DNA from: Sinohyriopsis cumingii
Taxonomy: Eukaryota > Mollusca > Bivalvia > Unionida > Unionidae
Length of the DNA stretch: 64,000 bases
Assembly (NCBI GenBank): GCA_028554795.2
Contig: CM068832.1
Location: 90,142,511-90,206,510, forward strand
Reading direction: 5' to 3'
The translations under genes and the position numbers were made by a program. Numbering within the stretch: the stretch's first letter is position 1; every line of letters starts with the position of its first letter. The notes beneath the pieces were generated by a model, which ran no database searches, was not told the DNA's origin, and saw nothing but the letters and a program-made list of their open reading frames with translations. Below are positions 11,010-24,026 of the stretch, piece by piece.

Positions 11010-13285
11010 ACTCTGATCAGTTATTGTGTTACAGTCAAATGCTTGATTTGTCATGGTGATGTATTGTGGTCAGTCTGTGTTGGCTGGTAATGTGTTGTGA
11101 TCAGAAAGTGTTTATACTGGTAATAAATAGTGATTAGTGTGTTAGCTGGTGTTGTATTGTGTTCAGAGTGTTGGCTGGTAAATATATTGTGCTCTTAAGT
11201 GTGTTGACTAGTGATATATTGTGATCACTAAGTGTGTTGGCTGGTGATGAATTGTGATCAGTAAATATGTTAGCTGGTGATGTATTGTGATCAGTATGTT
11301 GGTTGGTGATGAATTGTGATCAGAAAGTGTTTATACTGGTGTTGAATTGTTATCAGTAAGTATGTAGGCTGGTGATGTATTATGATCAGTAATTATGTTG
11401 GCTGGTGATGTATTGTGATCAGTAAGTATGTTGGTTGGTGATGAATTGCGATCAGTGTGTTGGCTGGTGATGTATCATGATCAGTGTGTTGGCTGGTGAT
11501 GTATTGAGATCAGAAAGTGTTTATGCTGGTGATGATTTGTGATTGGTAAGTATGTTGGCTGGTGATGTATTGTGATCAGTGTGTTGGCTGGTGATATATT
11601 GTGATCAGAAAGTGTTTATGCTAGTGAGGAATTGTGATTAGCAAGTGTGTTGGCTGGTGATGAATTGTGATCAGTAAGCGTGTTGGCTGGTGATGTATTG
11701 CGATCAGTAAGTGTATATGCTAGTGAGGAATTGTGATTAGCAAGTGTGTTGGCTGGTGATGAATTGTGATCAGTATGTTGGCTGCTTATGTATTGTGATC
11801 AGAAAGTGTTTATGGTGGGGATGATTTGTGATTAGTATGTTGGCTGGTGATGTATTGTGATCAGTAAGTGTTTTTGCTGCTGATGAAATGTGATCCGTGT
11901 GTTGGCTAGCGATATATTTTGATCAGTAAGTGTGTAGTGATGTATTGTAATCAGAAAGTGTTTATACTGGTGATGGTGTGTGATCAGTAAGTGTTTATGC
12001 TAGTGATGAATTGTGATCAGCAAGTATGCTGGCTGGTGATGTATTGTGATCAGTAAGGATGTTGGCTGGTGATGAATTGTGATAAGTAAGTATGTTGGCT
12101 GGTGATGTATTGTGATTAATAATTATGTTGGCTCGTGATGTATTGTGATCAGTAAGTGGTTATGCTGGTGATGTATTGTGAACAGAAAGTGTCTTTGCTG
12201 GTGATGAATTGTGATCACTAAATATGTTGGCTGGTGATGTATTGTGATCAGTTAAGTGTGTTGCCTGGTGATGTATTGTGATCAGTAAGTATAGTGGCTG
12301 GTGATGAAGTGTGACCAGCAAGTGTTTATGCTGGTGATGAATTGTGATCAGTAAGTATGGTGGTTTGTGATCAGTAAATGTGTTGGCTGGTGATGAATTG
12401 TGATCAGTATGTTGGCTGGTGATGAACTGTGATCAGTAATTATGTTGGCTGGTGATATATTATGATTAGTAAATATATTGGCTGGTGATGAATTGTGATC
12501 AGTATGTTGGCTGGTGATGAATTGTGATCAGTATGCATGGTGGCTGGTGATGTATTGTGATCAGTAATTAAGTTGGCTGGTGATGTATTGTGATCAGAAA
12601 GTTTAGTGGCTGGTGATGAAGTGTGACCAGTAAGTGTTTATGCTGGTGATGAACTGTGATCAGTAAGTATGTTGGCTGGTGATGTATTGTGATCAGTAAG
12701 TATTTTAGCTTGTGATCAGTAAATGTGTTGGCTGGTGATGAATTATGATCAGTAAGTATGTTGGCTGTGATGTATTGTGATCAGTAGGTGTGTTGGCTGG
12801 TGATGAATTGTGATCAGTAAGTATGTTGGCTGGTGATGTATTGTGATCAGTAAGTATTTTAGCTTGTGATCAGTAAATGTGTTGGCTGGTGATGAATTAT
12901 GATCAGTAAGTATGTTGGCTGTGATGTATTGTGATCAGTAGGTGTGTTGGCTGGTGATGAATTGTGATCAGTAAGTATGTTGGCTGGTGATGTATTGTGA
13001 TCATTAAGTATGTTGGCATGTGATCAGTAAATGTGTTGGCTGGTGATGAATTGTGATCAGTAAGTGTTTATGCTGGTGATGTATTGTGATAAGTAAGTAT
13101 GTTGGCTGGTGACTGGTAAATGTGTTGGCTGGTGATGTATTGTGATCAGTAAGTATGTTGGCTGTGATGTATTGTGATCAGTAAGTATGTTGGCTGTGAT
13201 GAAATGTGATCATTATGTTGGCTGGTGATGAATTGTGATCTGTAAGTATGTTGGCTGTGATGTATTGTGATCAGTAGGTGTGATG
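11010..13285. repeat. 33-bp minisatellite, 2.3 kb
   Basis: About 70 copies of a unit with TTGGCTGGTGATGTATTGTG followed by ATCAGTAAGTATG. Each unit contains the palindrome TGATCA. Groups repeat as larger blocks, for example 12655-12790 and 12790-12930 are near-identical. It is the longest array inside the 13.9-kb intron. Confidence 0.95.
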
Positions 13286-14519
13286 GCTACACATGTCATA
13301 TCTGTGATAAGATGTTAGCTGTTATTAGCAAATGAGTTAAATACTAGCAGTTACTATCACCATAATTTTACTCATGACAAATATATGACTGTCTAGAAAC
13401 TGTCACATGGATAAAGGGGGGGGGGTGTATACATGTACAGAAGCAGATTCTAGTAAAGTACTGTATACCATGACTGCAGAAAACTTATGACAAAAAAAAA
13501 TTATTCACAGATTAATGGCCTGGCTAATATTGTCAGTCTTCATAAAAATCCCCCCTCAGTATCAAGAATATATAAATTTTCATGCAAAATATATCATAAT
13601 TTAACCTCAAAGCATGTAGCCTTTCCACCATTAATAATATGCCTAATTTAGCACAATTTTGTAACTGCATAAAAAACTAGCTATCTATGATCTTATTATC
13701 CTAAAGAGCACATGCCATGTATAAATCACTCTTTTTCATTTGTCTTCAAGACTACCATAGTTGTTGTTGAAAATCCTCAAATGTCATTGGACATAAAATG
13801 ACCAACAGATACACACCGACATTTGCCCTAGGAGCAGTTTTTACCCTCAGGGATCTGCCCAAAAAGCTCAATTTGGAAGAGTGGTGTTATCACACTTTTA
13901 TAAACACCATCTGCTTTCCTCATCTATGACAGCATCAAAACCAGGAAAAGGTAACAAGTTTACAATAAGTTACCTCCCCTCATTTATATTTAAATATTTG
14001 TAACTTTCAAAACAGATTTTGCTTATAATTTCACTTTTCTTTATCTTAAGCCTAATCAGAAAAAAATGTACAGTCATAGCAAACGTCAGTGAGCATATTT
14101 TCCAATATCACTGCATTAGGTAGACAAAACTTGTAGAAATGCTAAATTCCTTTGTAGATACTTTCTGAATTTAAATGTGCCCAACAGGAAACAAAATCAA
14201 TTTCTAACTGGCAATGGAAAAGGAAAAAGAAAATATGAAAAAAGACATGACCTAGTTTATGAACTTCTGGTTAGCATATTAGTGAAAGTAGTGATTAAGT
14301 CTTTTAGCTATCCCATAGTCTTCCACATTACTAATTACTTCTGACTTAAATGTGATTGTGAAAAACAATGTGATACAATTTTACTGTGCTGTGTGTTCAC
14401 CTCATTAAAAACAATTAATGTCATGGACAAAATAAAAATTATTTTGGTATCAACTTATCTGAATTTAATGTTTTGCAAAGAATTCATACTTTCATTCCTA
14501 CTTTTACTTGTAGACTAGG
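13286..14519. other. Unique intron sequence
   Basis: Contains a G9 run near 13418 and an A9 run near 13492. No exon, SINE or array recognised. Confidence 0.45.
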
Positions 14520-14735
14520 AAAGAGATCCTAACTTCTTTAAGAGATCCTGTTTCTAAAAATTCCTAATTGTTTCTAAGAGATGTAACTACTTCTATGAGA
14601 TCTCTAAGAGATCCTGTCTCCATGTCTTGAAGAGATCCTAACTGTTTCTAAGAGATCCAAACTGCTTCTGAGAGATCCTGTTTCTCACAGGTCCTGTCTC
14701 TATGAGATCCTAACCTTCTCAAATTGATCCTACAT
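14520..14735. repeat. Degenerate 'AAGAGATCCT' repeat
   Basis: About ten irregular copies of TTTCTAAGAGATCCTAACT-like phrases with varied spacing; an old, eroded minisatellite. Confidence 0.7.
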
Positions 14736-16011
14736 GTTCTACAGAAGAATCATTGTTAATTGGGTCCTTAAATTTCTAGTTTGAAGTAACCATGGAAACC
14801 ATAAAGACCGTAACCCCATGGAAATTTGTGAATTTATAAAAACTGCAATACAGTAAAACCTGCCCTTACATTAACTTCTAAGAAAGACCTCTCCAATTAA
14901 CAACCACATTTGGTTATCACCCTTGATTATGCAAAAAAACACATGGATCCTTAGAAAATTGAGATACATATAATGCTAATGCAATACGAAAATAATAACG
15001 CTATCATACAACCAATATGCAAGTATACATACAAAGAACATTAACAAGTCACAAAAGCATGGGTAAGATGTTACCAGCTTGCTGATCCCTACTGAAGTAA
15101 ATTTGTAGCTTTCATACTTTTCATGTCCACAGTGAACCAATTTTCCTGAAAAGCTAGCATTGGAAGATTTTCTCTTTTTGCCCATATGAGACAAGAAGCA
15201 ATTGTGACACTTTTTAACAAGTTGATAAATAATTAAATTTTATTTAATTAAAACTTTATATTTTTAAGTGCAGCATTGTTCATGACACCATCATTTCTAA
15301 TGTAAAAAAAAAATTAAATATTTCCTAGCAAACAGCATCAATAACTGATTATAAAAACATCATACCCCTTCTTAACTAAGCTTTTTATGAAATGATTAAA
15401 AAATGTAATGTTTGAAAAGAGCCCGTGCATTTGATATGATAATATACCATTTAACCCAAAGAGCCAGGATTTCATGTATTTATATATTTTTTTTCATATT
15501 TCTTTACAGGTGTCCAAGGTAGGTTTTCTCCTTCATAATGAAAAAAAAAAAACAATTTTGCAGACAATATATGGTAAAAGTTATGCTTACATCCTATAAA
15601 CATTTTTTTTCCTAAAAAAATCAAGACCATAATAAAACATAATAAGTTTGCCTTTTTTGTATTTATTATTGCTCTGCACATATAAGCTAATGTTCATTTC
15701 CCTCCCCCCTTTTTCATCAACCAAATCCAAAAGAGTTAAAAACCTTATCATTTTATTCAACCATCTCCATGAGAGGATTAGAACAATTAGGAAAAAAACC
15801 TGTTTGCTAAACAGTCCATATATGATTACTTGGAGCACCAATATACAAATATGTCCCAAATCTTATTACTATTATTGTTATTATTATTATTCAACATCGT
15901 TTATAGTGTACTATCTAACAAAATCATCAAATATGCATATATGTTGTGCTCTCCCATATTTGTTCCCCACAAGATTACAGTATTGTGCTCACTTTAATCC
16001 ATCCTATAAAT
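14736..16011. other. Unique AT-rich intron sequence
   Basis: A short (ATT)n at about 15865-15890. ORFs of 60-130 codons here are AT-rich and featureless. No exon recognised. Confidence 0.45.
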
Positions 16012-16287
16012 TAAATGATTACTTACTAATTTAAATGATCACTTACTAATTTAAATATGATCACTTACTAATTTAAATGATTGCTTACTAATTTAAATGA
16101 TCACTTACTAATTTAAATACGATCACTTACTAATTTAAATGATCACTTACTAATTTAACTATGATCACTTACTAATTTAAATGATCACTTACTAATTTAA
16201 ATGATCACTTACTAATTTAAATAATTTAAATGATCACTTACTAATTTAAATGATCACTTACTAATTTAAATGATCACTTACTAATTG
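16012..16287. repeat. 20-bp minisatellite
   Basis: About 13 copies of GATCACTTACTAATTTAAAT. On the sense (minus) strand each unit contains GTAAGTGATC, a perfect consensus splice-donor hexamer. Confidence 0.94.
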
Positions 16288-16791
16288 CCAATTTTTGTCT
16301 TGTGCACCATGACAAAACAATAATTTCACTACTGCCTTACAGCTTACATGTGACTTTAAAACAAAGGGCTGACTTTTTTTGTAGACAAAAAACACCTGTT
16401 CATACCTTAAAAATACTATCTGGACAAGCTTATCTCATTAACATCAAAATACAATTGGCTTATGTGAGACACCTGTGATGAATAAGACAAAAAGAAGCCA
16501 TATATGGCTATTCTTTCTGACATAGGAAATGAAACTTCACTTGATTTTACAGACAAGTTCTAAATATCTTAATGACACCTGAACCTAATGAACGTGGAAC
16601 AAACTCATCTCTTCTCAACGATGAACCTTTTTCTCTAGAAATAGCTTTTTAATTCACTGGCAAATGGAAGACAATTACTAACTACACCTTTCACACTGGC
16701 ACAAATCTGCTGCGAGGGTACAAATATTGTTCCTATGTTATAGCAAACAAATTGCTTCAACCCTCAACCCTAACGATGAAAACTGTCTTTT

Positions 16792-17211
16792 AAATTTGAC
16801 ATACTGACACCTTTGTGATCAATGTGACTGGTGTTATGAGTACAAGCGAGATAAGAAATGTCAATTTGACATATAGACACCTTTGTAATCAATGTGACTG
16901 GTGTTATGAGTACAAGCGAGATAAGAAATGTCAATTTGACATACTGACACCTTTGTGATCAATGTGACTGGTGTTATGAGTACAAGCGAGATAAGAAATG
17001 TCAATTTGACATACTGACACCTTTGTGATCAATGTGACTGGTGTTATGAGTACAAGCGAGATAAGAAATGTCAATTTGACATATAGACACCTTTGTAATC
17101 AATGTGACTGGTGTTATGAGTACAAGCGAGATCAGAAATGTCAATTTGACATACTGACACCTTTGTGATCAATGTGACTGGTGTTATGAGTACATGTGAG
17201 ATAAGAAATGT
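16792..17211. repeat. 70-bp minisatellite, 6 copies
   Basis: Units start at 16801, 16871, 16941, 17011, 17081 and 17151, exactly 70 bp apart. Two versions differ at CATACTGACACC/CATATAGACACC and TGTGATC/TGTAATC and occur in the order P-Q-P-P-Q-P. Near-identity implies a young array. Confidence 0.96.
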
Positions 17212-17236
17212 CCACACCATGATTCACATGATATTC

Positions 17237-17478
17237 GCCGAGTGGTCTAAAGCGCTCTTCGTTACGGATCACTGCCATCTCACCTCTGTCTGCGGCGGTT
17301 CGAGTCTAGGATTCAGCCAATGTGGGTATGTGAGAAAGCTTGCCAGTAGCTTCTCGTGGGTCGGTGGTTCTTTCCGGCGTTTTCCCGGGTTCTTCCTCCA
17401 CCATTAATACTGGCCGCCATGTATAGCCTATCGCGTGCTGAAAAATGGCGTTAAACCCCACAACAACAACAACAACAA
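17237..17478 (+). mobile_element. tRNA-derived SINE family 1, copy b
   Basis: Plus-strand copy with head GCCGAGTGGTCTAAAGCGCT, B-box-like GGTTCGAGTCT and tail CCCCACAACAACAACAAC. Flanked by exact CACATGATATTC at 17225-17236 and 17479-17490, a 12-bp target-site duplication. It landed beside the 70-bp array. Confidence 0.92.
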
Positions 17479-17547
17479 CACATGATATTCCTTATCTAAA
17501 GAATGCCTTCCTCATGAAGCAAAAATTCAGCTAGCATAGACTGAGCA

Positions 17548-18075
17548 GTTGCTGGATACCACTCCAAGTAGCCACTTAAGGCAAGGGGCAGTCACTGAAA
17601 ACACACTCCAAGTAACCACTTAAGGCAAGGGGCAGTCACTGAAAACACACTCAAAGTAACAACCTAAGGCAAGGGTCAGTCACTGAAAACACACTCCAAA
17701 TAACCACTTAAAGCAAGGGGCAGTCACTGAAAACACACTCCAAGTAACAACCTATGGCAAAGGACAGTCACTGAAAACACATTCCATGTAGCCACTTAAG
17801 GCAAGGGGCAGTCACTGAAAACACACTCCTAGTAACCACTTAAGGCACGGGGCAGTCAATGAAAACACACTCCAAGTAACCACTTAAGGCAAGGGACAGT
17901 CACTGAAAACACACTCCAAGTAACCCCTTAAGGCAAGGGGCAGTCACTGCAAACATGCTCCAAGTAGCCACTTAGGGCAAGGGACAGTCACTGAAAACAC
18001 ACTCCAAGTAGCCACTTAGGCAGGGAGCAGTCAGTCACTGGAACTACACTCCAAGTAGTCACTTAGGGCAGGAAG
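17548..18075. repeat. 43-44 bp minisatellite
   Basis: About 12 copies with ACACACTCCAAGTAACCACT and TAAGGCAAGGGGCAGTCACTG. Confidence 0.93.
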
Positions 18076-18331
18076 AAATCACTGTTTGGTTAGGAAACAC
18101 CAAGCTACTGCCTGAAGAAGGCAGGTCACCATTACAAACATCACATTTATATTGGAAATTTGCTGGGAGGAAATTAGAACAGCTGTTGTGAACAGGTGAC
18201 TGTGCAGTAAAGATGGCAGGACAGGTTTGACTGTACATGAAAACTGCTTTAAATACAGTCATTATAATATTTATAAGTTGTATTCCCTTATTTGATTATG
18301 TAAATTAATAACTTCTATTCCATTACTTTAC

Positions 18332-18552
18332 CATGTAAAATACTCATAAGTCCTTTTCCCATACTCAGTCATGTAAAATACTCATAAGTCCTTTTCCCAT
18401 ACTCAGTCATGTAAAATACTCATAAGTCCTTTTCCCATACTCAGTCATGTAAAATACTCACATGTCCTTTTCCCATACTCAATCATGTAAAATGCTCAAA
18501 ATACTCATAAGTCCTTTTCCCATACTCAATCATGTAAAACACACATAACTTT
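18332..18552. repeat. 38-bp minisatellite
   Basis: About six copies of CATGTAAAATACTCATAAGT plus CCTTTTCCCATACTCAGT. Confidence 0.93.
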
Positions 18553-18720
18553 TACTGTCATCCTTAATCATGTAAACTATTCATAACTGACTTTCAGAAA
18601 GCACACAGCACAGTATTTTTGTAACTTGTAAATCACACAACGAAGAAATAGAAACCTAATTTGAATGCCAAATATGATCCAAAAATAGTATAAAATTAGA
18701 AGTCCACTGGGTCCTTAAAA

Positions 18721-18744
18721 TAATTATTATTATTATTATTATTA

Positions 18745-18779
<35 letters not shown>
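18721..18779. repeat. (ATT)n microsatellite
   Basis: About 20 trinucleotides with one ATC interruption. Confidence 0.95.
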
Positions 18780-18781
<2 letters not shown>

Positions 18782-19263
18782 CTTCAACTTTTGGCATTAG
18801 AAAAAAACTGCTCCATGACATGTTCAGTGCCAGAGAATCGTGTTGTCGAGAAGACGGACAGGTTTAAAAGTTCAGCTGGTCAAATAAAAATTTATGTTAC
18901 TTGCCAAGAATTTTATATAAAATATGAAGGAAACACGAAGATTTTCCTAAAGTTGATGAAAATGCTGATTATAGGCAAGTAGAAAAATGTATGCTTTTTC
19001 CATCCCTGAAGATTTCTTTATAAACATTGAAATTTCAGCAAACAAACTGAATATAAACAACAGTTTAAAAAATTCTGATCCAAAACATGAATTTGATCCA
19101 ATGAATTTTTACAATAAAATAAAATGGAGTACTAGTATGCTAGGCACTCGTTACTTCCTTTATGTGATAAATTCTAAATATTAAACATGAAAAGGATATA
19201 GATGATCAATGACAATGGTGATAATAGAAATGATGAAAGAAACTCCACACTTAAAAGCACAAA

Positions 19264-19586
19264 CAGGGGTAGAAAAATCCACTGTCCAGTAGCCTAGGTA
19301 ACTGAAAATTAGACCTAGACAACCAAGTGACTCGAACTTGAAGCCCAGCCAGTCAACCAGAGTTTTGCTGACAATGGTATAAAATATGTATGTTTGCCAT
19401 CATAAAAATCAATAAAATTTGGGTTGTCTACATGAAATGAAAATAAATCTTTTTCACAAAATTTTTATATTATGCAATGAATTCATTAATGAATTTTGAA
19501 TAATCATGTTTTTCTGTCAAACCATATTTTTCAGTCTGGTTGTATAGTGGGTAAGCAAGTTCTTTGAAAAATTTTCTACCCCTGCA
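19264..19586. mobile_element. Possible small inverted-repeat element (MITE-like)
   Basis: CAGGGGTAGAAAAAT at 19264 and its near complement ATTTTCTACCCCTG ending at 19584 face each other about 320 bp apart. CAGGGG ends recall hAT elements, but the 8 bases outside each end do not match, so no target duplication supports this. Confidence 0.3.
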
Positions 19587-20267
19587 ACCAGATATATTTC
19601 ACTTACCAGAAATTTTTGATAATTTTTAAAAAAGAAAAGAAACAGAATGAAAATATAAATTATCTGTACAATATGTAAACAAGGGTTACACAAAATAAAA
19701 TTACATAAAAAAGGGTTACACAAAACAAGGTTTACAGAAAATGTGGTACCTTTCCTGTGTAAAATTCTACCCACCCCTCACCCAATGTATTATTTTTGAC
19801 AAAACTTAAAACAAAATTTTATATTTTCTAATCTTAATGATGACACATCTTTTGTTATTATTATTCTTACTCCTGCTGTACAAATGATATATGCAAAACC
19901 CACACCAAGTGCTTAAAAAAAATATGTTTGGAGTAAATTAATCTTTCCAATTGAGAACTTGAAGAGTCAATCAGCCTTGACTCCATCAGGAACTCTCCAC
20001 TTTGGAGATGCATTATCTCTTAATTTGTTTTCAGGCTGATTTAATCTAAAAAAAAGTCAGTTGTAATGAGACATCAGATACATTTAGAGGTAACTCTGTA
20101 TAAGCCTGTGTTAACTGCTCCTTTCCTCCAAAGAAGCCCAACAGGACTACAAAAAAGTGTGCTTGGTAAGGAACATTTTATTTGGTAAGTTTTGAAACAA
20201 AAGAGCAGGTTGAGCTTCCTAAGTCATGTGACATCAAATACAGTCCCATATAGTTACCTTTAAGTCA

Positions 20268-20430
20268 TGTTCAACTACAGACAACACAGACCTTGATCTG
20301 CCATCGCATAATACACTGGTAGATTTTTTCTACCGATTTTACTAATTATTCCTACGAAACTGCAGAGACACAGATCAGATGAGACATTATATAATGGCAG
20401 ATCAGGGTCTATGCTGTATGCAGCTGAACA
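20268..20430. repeat. Foldback (imperfect inverted repeat)
   Basis: The stretch from TGTTCAACTACAG through GACCTTGATCTGCCATCGCATAAT (20269-20313) is complementary, with several mismatches, to 20385-20430 (…AATGGCAGATCAGGGTCT ... GCTGAACA). Arms are ~45 bp with a ~70-bp loop. It may be a decayed MITE or a structured RNA; no target duplication seen. Confidence 0.6.
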
Positions 20431-20499
20431 ATATGCACAGCTCCGAATTTGTTAGCACAGGTAAGACAACATAATAAACACTTAATTCAAACAACATCA

Positions 20500-21353
20500 T
20501 TAACCCTTTACCTCAGGCAAGCGCCTTTGGATGCCTCTATTCCATTCGCATGGAAGCGCCTTTAGATGCCTCTACTCCATTTGCATGGAAGCACCTTTTG
20601 ACGCCTCTAAACCATTCGCATGGAAGCACCTTTTGACGCCTGCTGGAAACATCGGCCATTGTTAGCGGTTTTCGTAGCGCCAACTTCGGGGAAAACCCCC
20701 TATTAGATACCTCATTCATTGCTGTGAATGACCGTTAAGTCAGATCACGTGGTCACTATTTACGCTGGTCGAAATCTGCTATTTAAAGTAACTGGGTCAT
20801 ATTATCCACTCTCCAAAATGGAGGTCACAAATTTCTTTCAGTACTTTTCACGATTAGAATCACAACAATGAAAGCTTCAATAACTTAGGTAAAGGCTCTG
20901 ATATTGATGTAGGTTGAAATTAGTTTTTATAAATTATCAAACTGAGATGACTTAGTGATGTAGATGCAGACAATGAAGTTGTAAATTTCAAGTATGAGAA
21001 ATGGCAGCTACGGTTGGTCATGCGGCTTCACTGACTTGACGGTGAACAATTGCTCTCAAGATTTTAAAGCACATACAAAATTCTTACTTGAAAAATAATT
21101 ACACAGCTATAACGATCAGACTTTACTCTTAAATTTTTCCATACATAATAGATGTGTATCAAAAACGTAAAATGGTTAAAATTGCTGTTAAATGTAACAT
21201 ACACTACACTGCTTAACAGTTAACAGGCAGGCCTATGGGTATGGAGTTGAATAGGTAACAGGTGTTCTATTTATAGTGCACTGCACTGGGTAACTTTGCT
21301 ACATGTGTATCGGAGGTCTAAAAAGTCGTACACTCTATGAGGTAAAGGGTTAA
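20500..21353. mobile_element. Non-autonomous piggyBac-like element (MITE)
   Basis: The element begins TTAACCCTTTACCTCA (20500-20515) and ends with the exact reverse complement TGAGGTAAAGGGTTAA (21338-21353). TTAA target duplication plus CCC...GGG ends are the hallmark of piggyBac elements. At about 850 bp with no long ORF it cannot encode a transposase. The left half is richer in CpG than its surroundings and carries four direct repeats of ~34 bp (20518-20640, with GCATGGAAGC-CCTTTTGACGCC). Confidence 0.85.
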
Positions 21354-22216
21354 CACAATAATATTCAACTGAAATCCATGCAAAAACTTTTAGAAAAAAT
21401 AAGAATGCAAGATCATAAATTCTATTTAAAAATAAGAAACGTATCTAAAAAATAAATTACTGGAAGATCAGAATAAGTATTTTAATCAGTCATATTACTT
21501 AATTTGAATTCCTTTCAATGGCATAACAATTAGTAGCCAGGGAATGCAGTGGAGTCCATGCTCTTATGAGAAAATTGTTGATGCTAAGGCTATAGCCACC
21601 GTTGGATAAAGTGACTACTAAATCTCAGTTGTGTAGTGTCAATAAAAAATAAAGGTAACTAAATTTGAACCAGAACTGCTGATTTTGTTTTAAATAACCA
21701 ATAAGTGCCCCTGTCTTGTTACGAGCTGATGTAGATAAAACAAACAACAAAAATGGTAGAATAAGTAATTAACTTTCTGTTTGTCTTTCAATAACACAAA
21801 AAATAATTATTCTTTCTAATGTCCCAAAACATCAAATTTCTTAAACTGATGTATGAAAATACATATATCTGATTAATGATTTCTGTCAACGGTGATAATT
21901 TTTGGGTTTTTTTTTTCATTATTCCTTTGAATGCACTAATCCATATGTGCCATTTGATGTTTGTTTAGTGAGATCAAGTTGGAAATTATGGCTGATAATT
22001 ACAATACAGATATTATTTTATGTTGTCTTTAATTAGGACCATGACTGTCCCACAGGATTAACAGCACATTAATGTGGATTCTTGTATCACCATTGCAACC
22101 AACTGTTAACTGAATCATGGTGTACAACATAAAACAATGATAATTGCTAAATATATAATAAGAAAAAAATTAAATAAAATTAAGCCTATTATAGAACTAA
22201 ATCAATTTTCCCATCA
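21354..22216. other. Unique intron sequence
   Basis: No exon, array or mobile element recognised. Confidence 0.4.
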
Positions 22217-22582
22217 TTACTGTGTATTTACTATCACACATATATTTTATCCCATGCCGCACCTCACTTTTGGACATGTATCCCGTCCTATTGTGTATTC
22301 ACTATCACACATATATTTTATCCCATACCGCACCTCACTTTTAGACATGTATATTGTCATATTGTGTATTCACTATCATACATATATTTTATCCATGCCG
22401 CACCTCACTTTTAGACATGTACAGTCATATTGTGTATTCACTGTCATACATATCTTTGATCCCCATGCTGAACCCTACTATCTGACACATACGCTGTCAT
22501 ATTGTGTATTCACTATCATACATAAATTTGATACCCATGCCGAGCCTCACTTTTAGATGCGTACACTGTCATATTGTGATCT
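22217..22582. repeat. ~72-bp minisatellite, 5 copies
   Basis: Units share TGTGTATTCACTATCACACA, ATGCCGCACCTCACTTTTAG and ACATGTA. Confidence 0.9.
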
Positions 22583-23020
22583 GCACATAACTGAAATGCA
22601 ATACTAAAAAGATAATGAAACAAATCTTTCATAACAAGTGACTTTTAAAATTATTTCAGTTATTTTTAAGTTTTCAATCACATTAAATATGTTTTGCTAA
22701 GTTAATGCATGTATTTTCTGAGCTAATTAGGAACCTATTCATGTGGATTGTAGCAAACTTCATCTCGGTTCAGTTACCAACAAATGCACACTGCAACTTT
22801 TACTTAAAAAAAGAGACAGCAGGTCTCCTTAGGTTGTGTCTAAAAACATAAATTAATGGGATAAATGATTGTAAAGCATCAAAAATTTAACAGGCATTAC
22901 AAAATATTTTGGCAAATAAATGTTAGTCTTTGAAAACAAAAAGAAAATACAGTAATCCCATACAGTAGCACCTCATTATAATTCTGTTCCAGGTAAAGTA
23001 TACAAAGTTATGTGAGGAAA
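22583..23020. other. Unique intron sequence
   Basis: No recognisable feature. Confidence 0.4.
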
Positions 23021-23700
23021 CTTTACAATAGGGTAATATATTACTGCGTGTAAATGTGAAGTCATTTTTTATACTGAGGTAAATTACTGTGTGTAAATGT
23101 GAGGTCACCTTAAACTGGGGTAAATTATTACTGTGTGTAATTGTGAGGTTACCTTAAACTGGGGTGCATTATTACAGTGTTGTAAAGTCACTATATACTG
23201 GGGTACATTATTACTGTGTTATAGGTGAGGTTGCATTTTACTGGCATACATTATTACTGCGCTGATGGGCAAGGTCACCTTCAAATGTGGCATGTTAAAT
23301 GTTTCAAATGTGAGGTCACCTTAAACTGGAGTTCATTATTACTGTGTTATAGGTGAGATTGCCTTATATTGGGGTAAAATATTACTGCGTTATATGAAAG
23401 GTCATCTTCCATTGGGATAAAATATTACTGCGTTATATGAAAGGTCATCTTCTGTTGGGGTACATTACTACTGTGTTATATGCAATGTCACCTTCTATTG
23501 GGGTACATTATTACTGTGTTATATGCAAGGTCAACATCTACTGGGGTACATTATTACTGTTATAAGTGAGCTTGCTTTAAAATGGGTACATTTTTACTGT
23601 ATTTTAGGTGAGGATGTTATAATGGGGTACATTATTACTGTGTTATATATGAGGCTGCTTCATACTGGGGTACATTGTACATTGTATTACTATGATCTAA
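23021..23700. repeat. ~42-bp degenerate minisatellite
   Basis: About 15 copies with GGGGTACATTATTACTGTGT and TATAGGTGAGGTCACCTT; strongly diverged. Confidence 0.88.
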
Positions 23701-23936
23701 TGTAATGGAATAAATTATGATAACCACTGTAAGAAGGTACTGCATTATCCTGAGATGCCATACAATGTGGGACTAATGTATTATATGTTGAAACAATGTC
23801 AGATCAATGTGACATTAGGTAAACATACATGCATTATGTGATCTAACATCAGATATTCATATATATATACAACTGTAACTGAACTTGAATTTAAACAAAT
23901 CTTTAATTTGAATCTTAACAAAGAAAGAAAATGTAC

Positions 23937-24026
23937 CTTTTCAAGTTCTTCACGATCCTTGGACAGGTGGAGCCAAACGAGTTTCACATGTAGAAGACCT
24001 TTCTTTACATGCTCTAATGGAAGCCA
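23937..24026 (-). CDS. Esyt2: E-Syt exon 9: end of C2A and start of linker
   Basis: Thirty codons, phase 0 both ends (214-243): WLPLEHVKKGLLHVKLVWL and then LSKDREELEK. This matches 'W-x-x-L-x-x-V-x-x-G-x-L-H-L-x-L-x-W-L', the last two strands of E-Syt C2A, followed by a charged linker. Acceptor CTTTATAG at 24027 on, donor GTACAT at 23931-23936. A 163-bp (TA)n tract begins about 97 bp upstream of the acceptor. Confidence 0.94.

Noticed and set aside
17237..17330. tRNA-Leu/Ser-like gene
   Set aside because: Only the A and B box regions look tRNA-like, it cannot close a full cloverleaf, and it is the head of a SINE with target duplication.
18059..18262. Additional E-Syt exon in the 13.9-kb intron
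   Set aside because: Exons 9 and 10 already join in phase 0 with a linker of normal length, and the ORF has no C2-like or conserved motif.
19264..19586. hAT transposon
   Set aside because: The CAGGGG inverted ends lack an 8-bp target duplication and there is no transposase; kept only as a weak MITE candidate.
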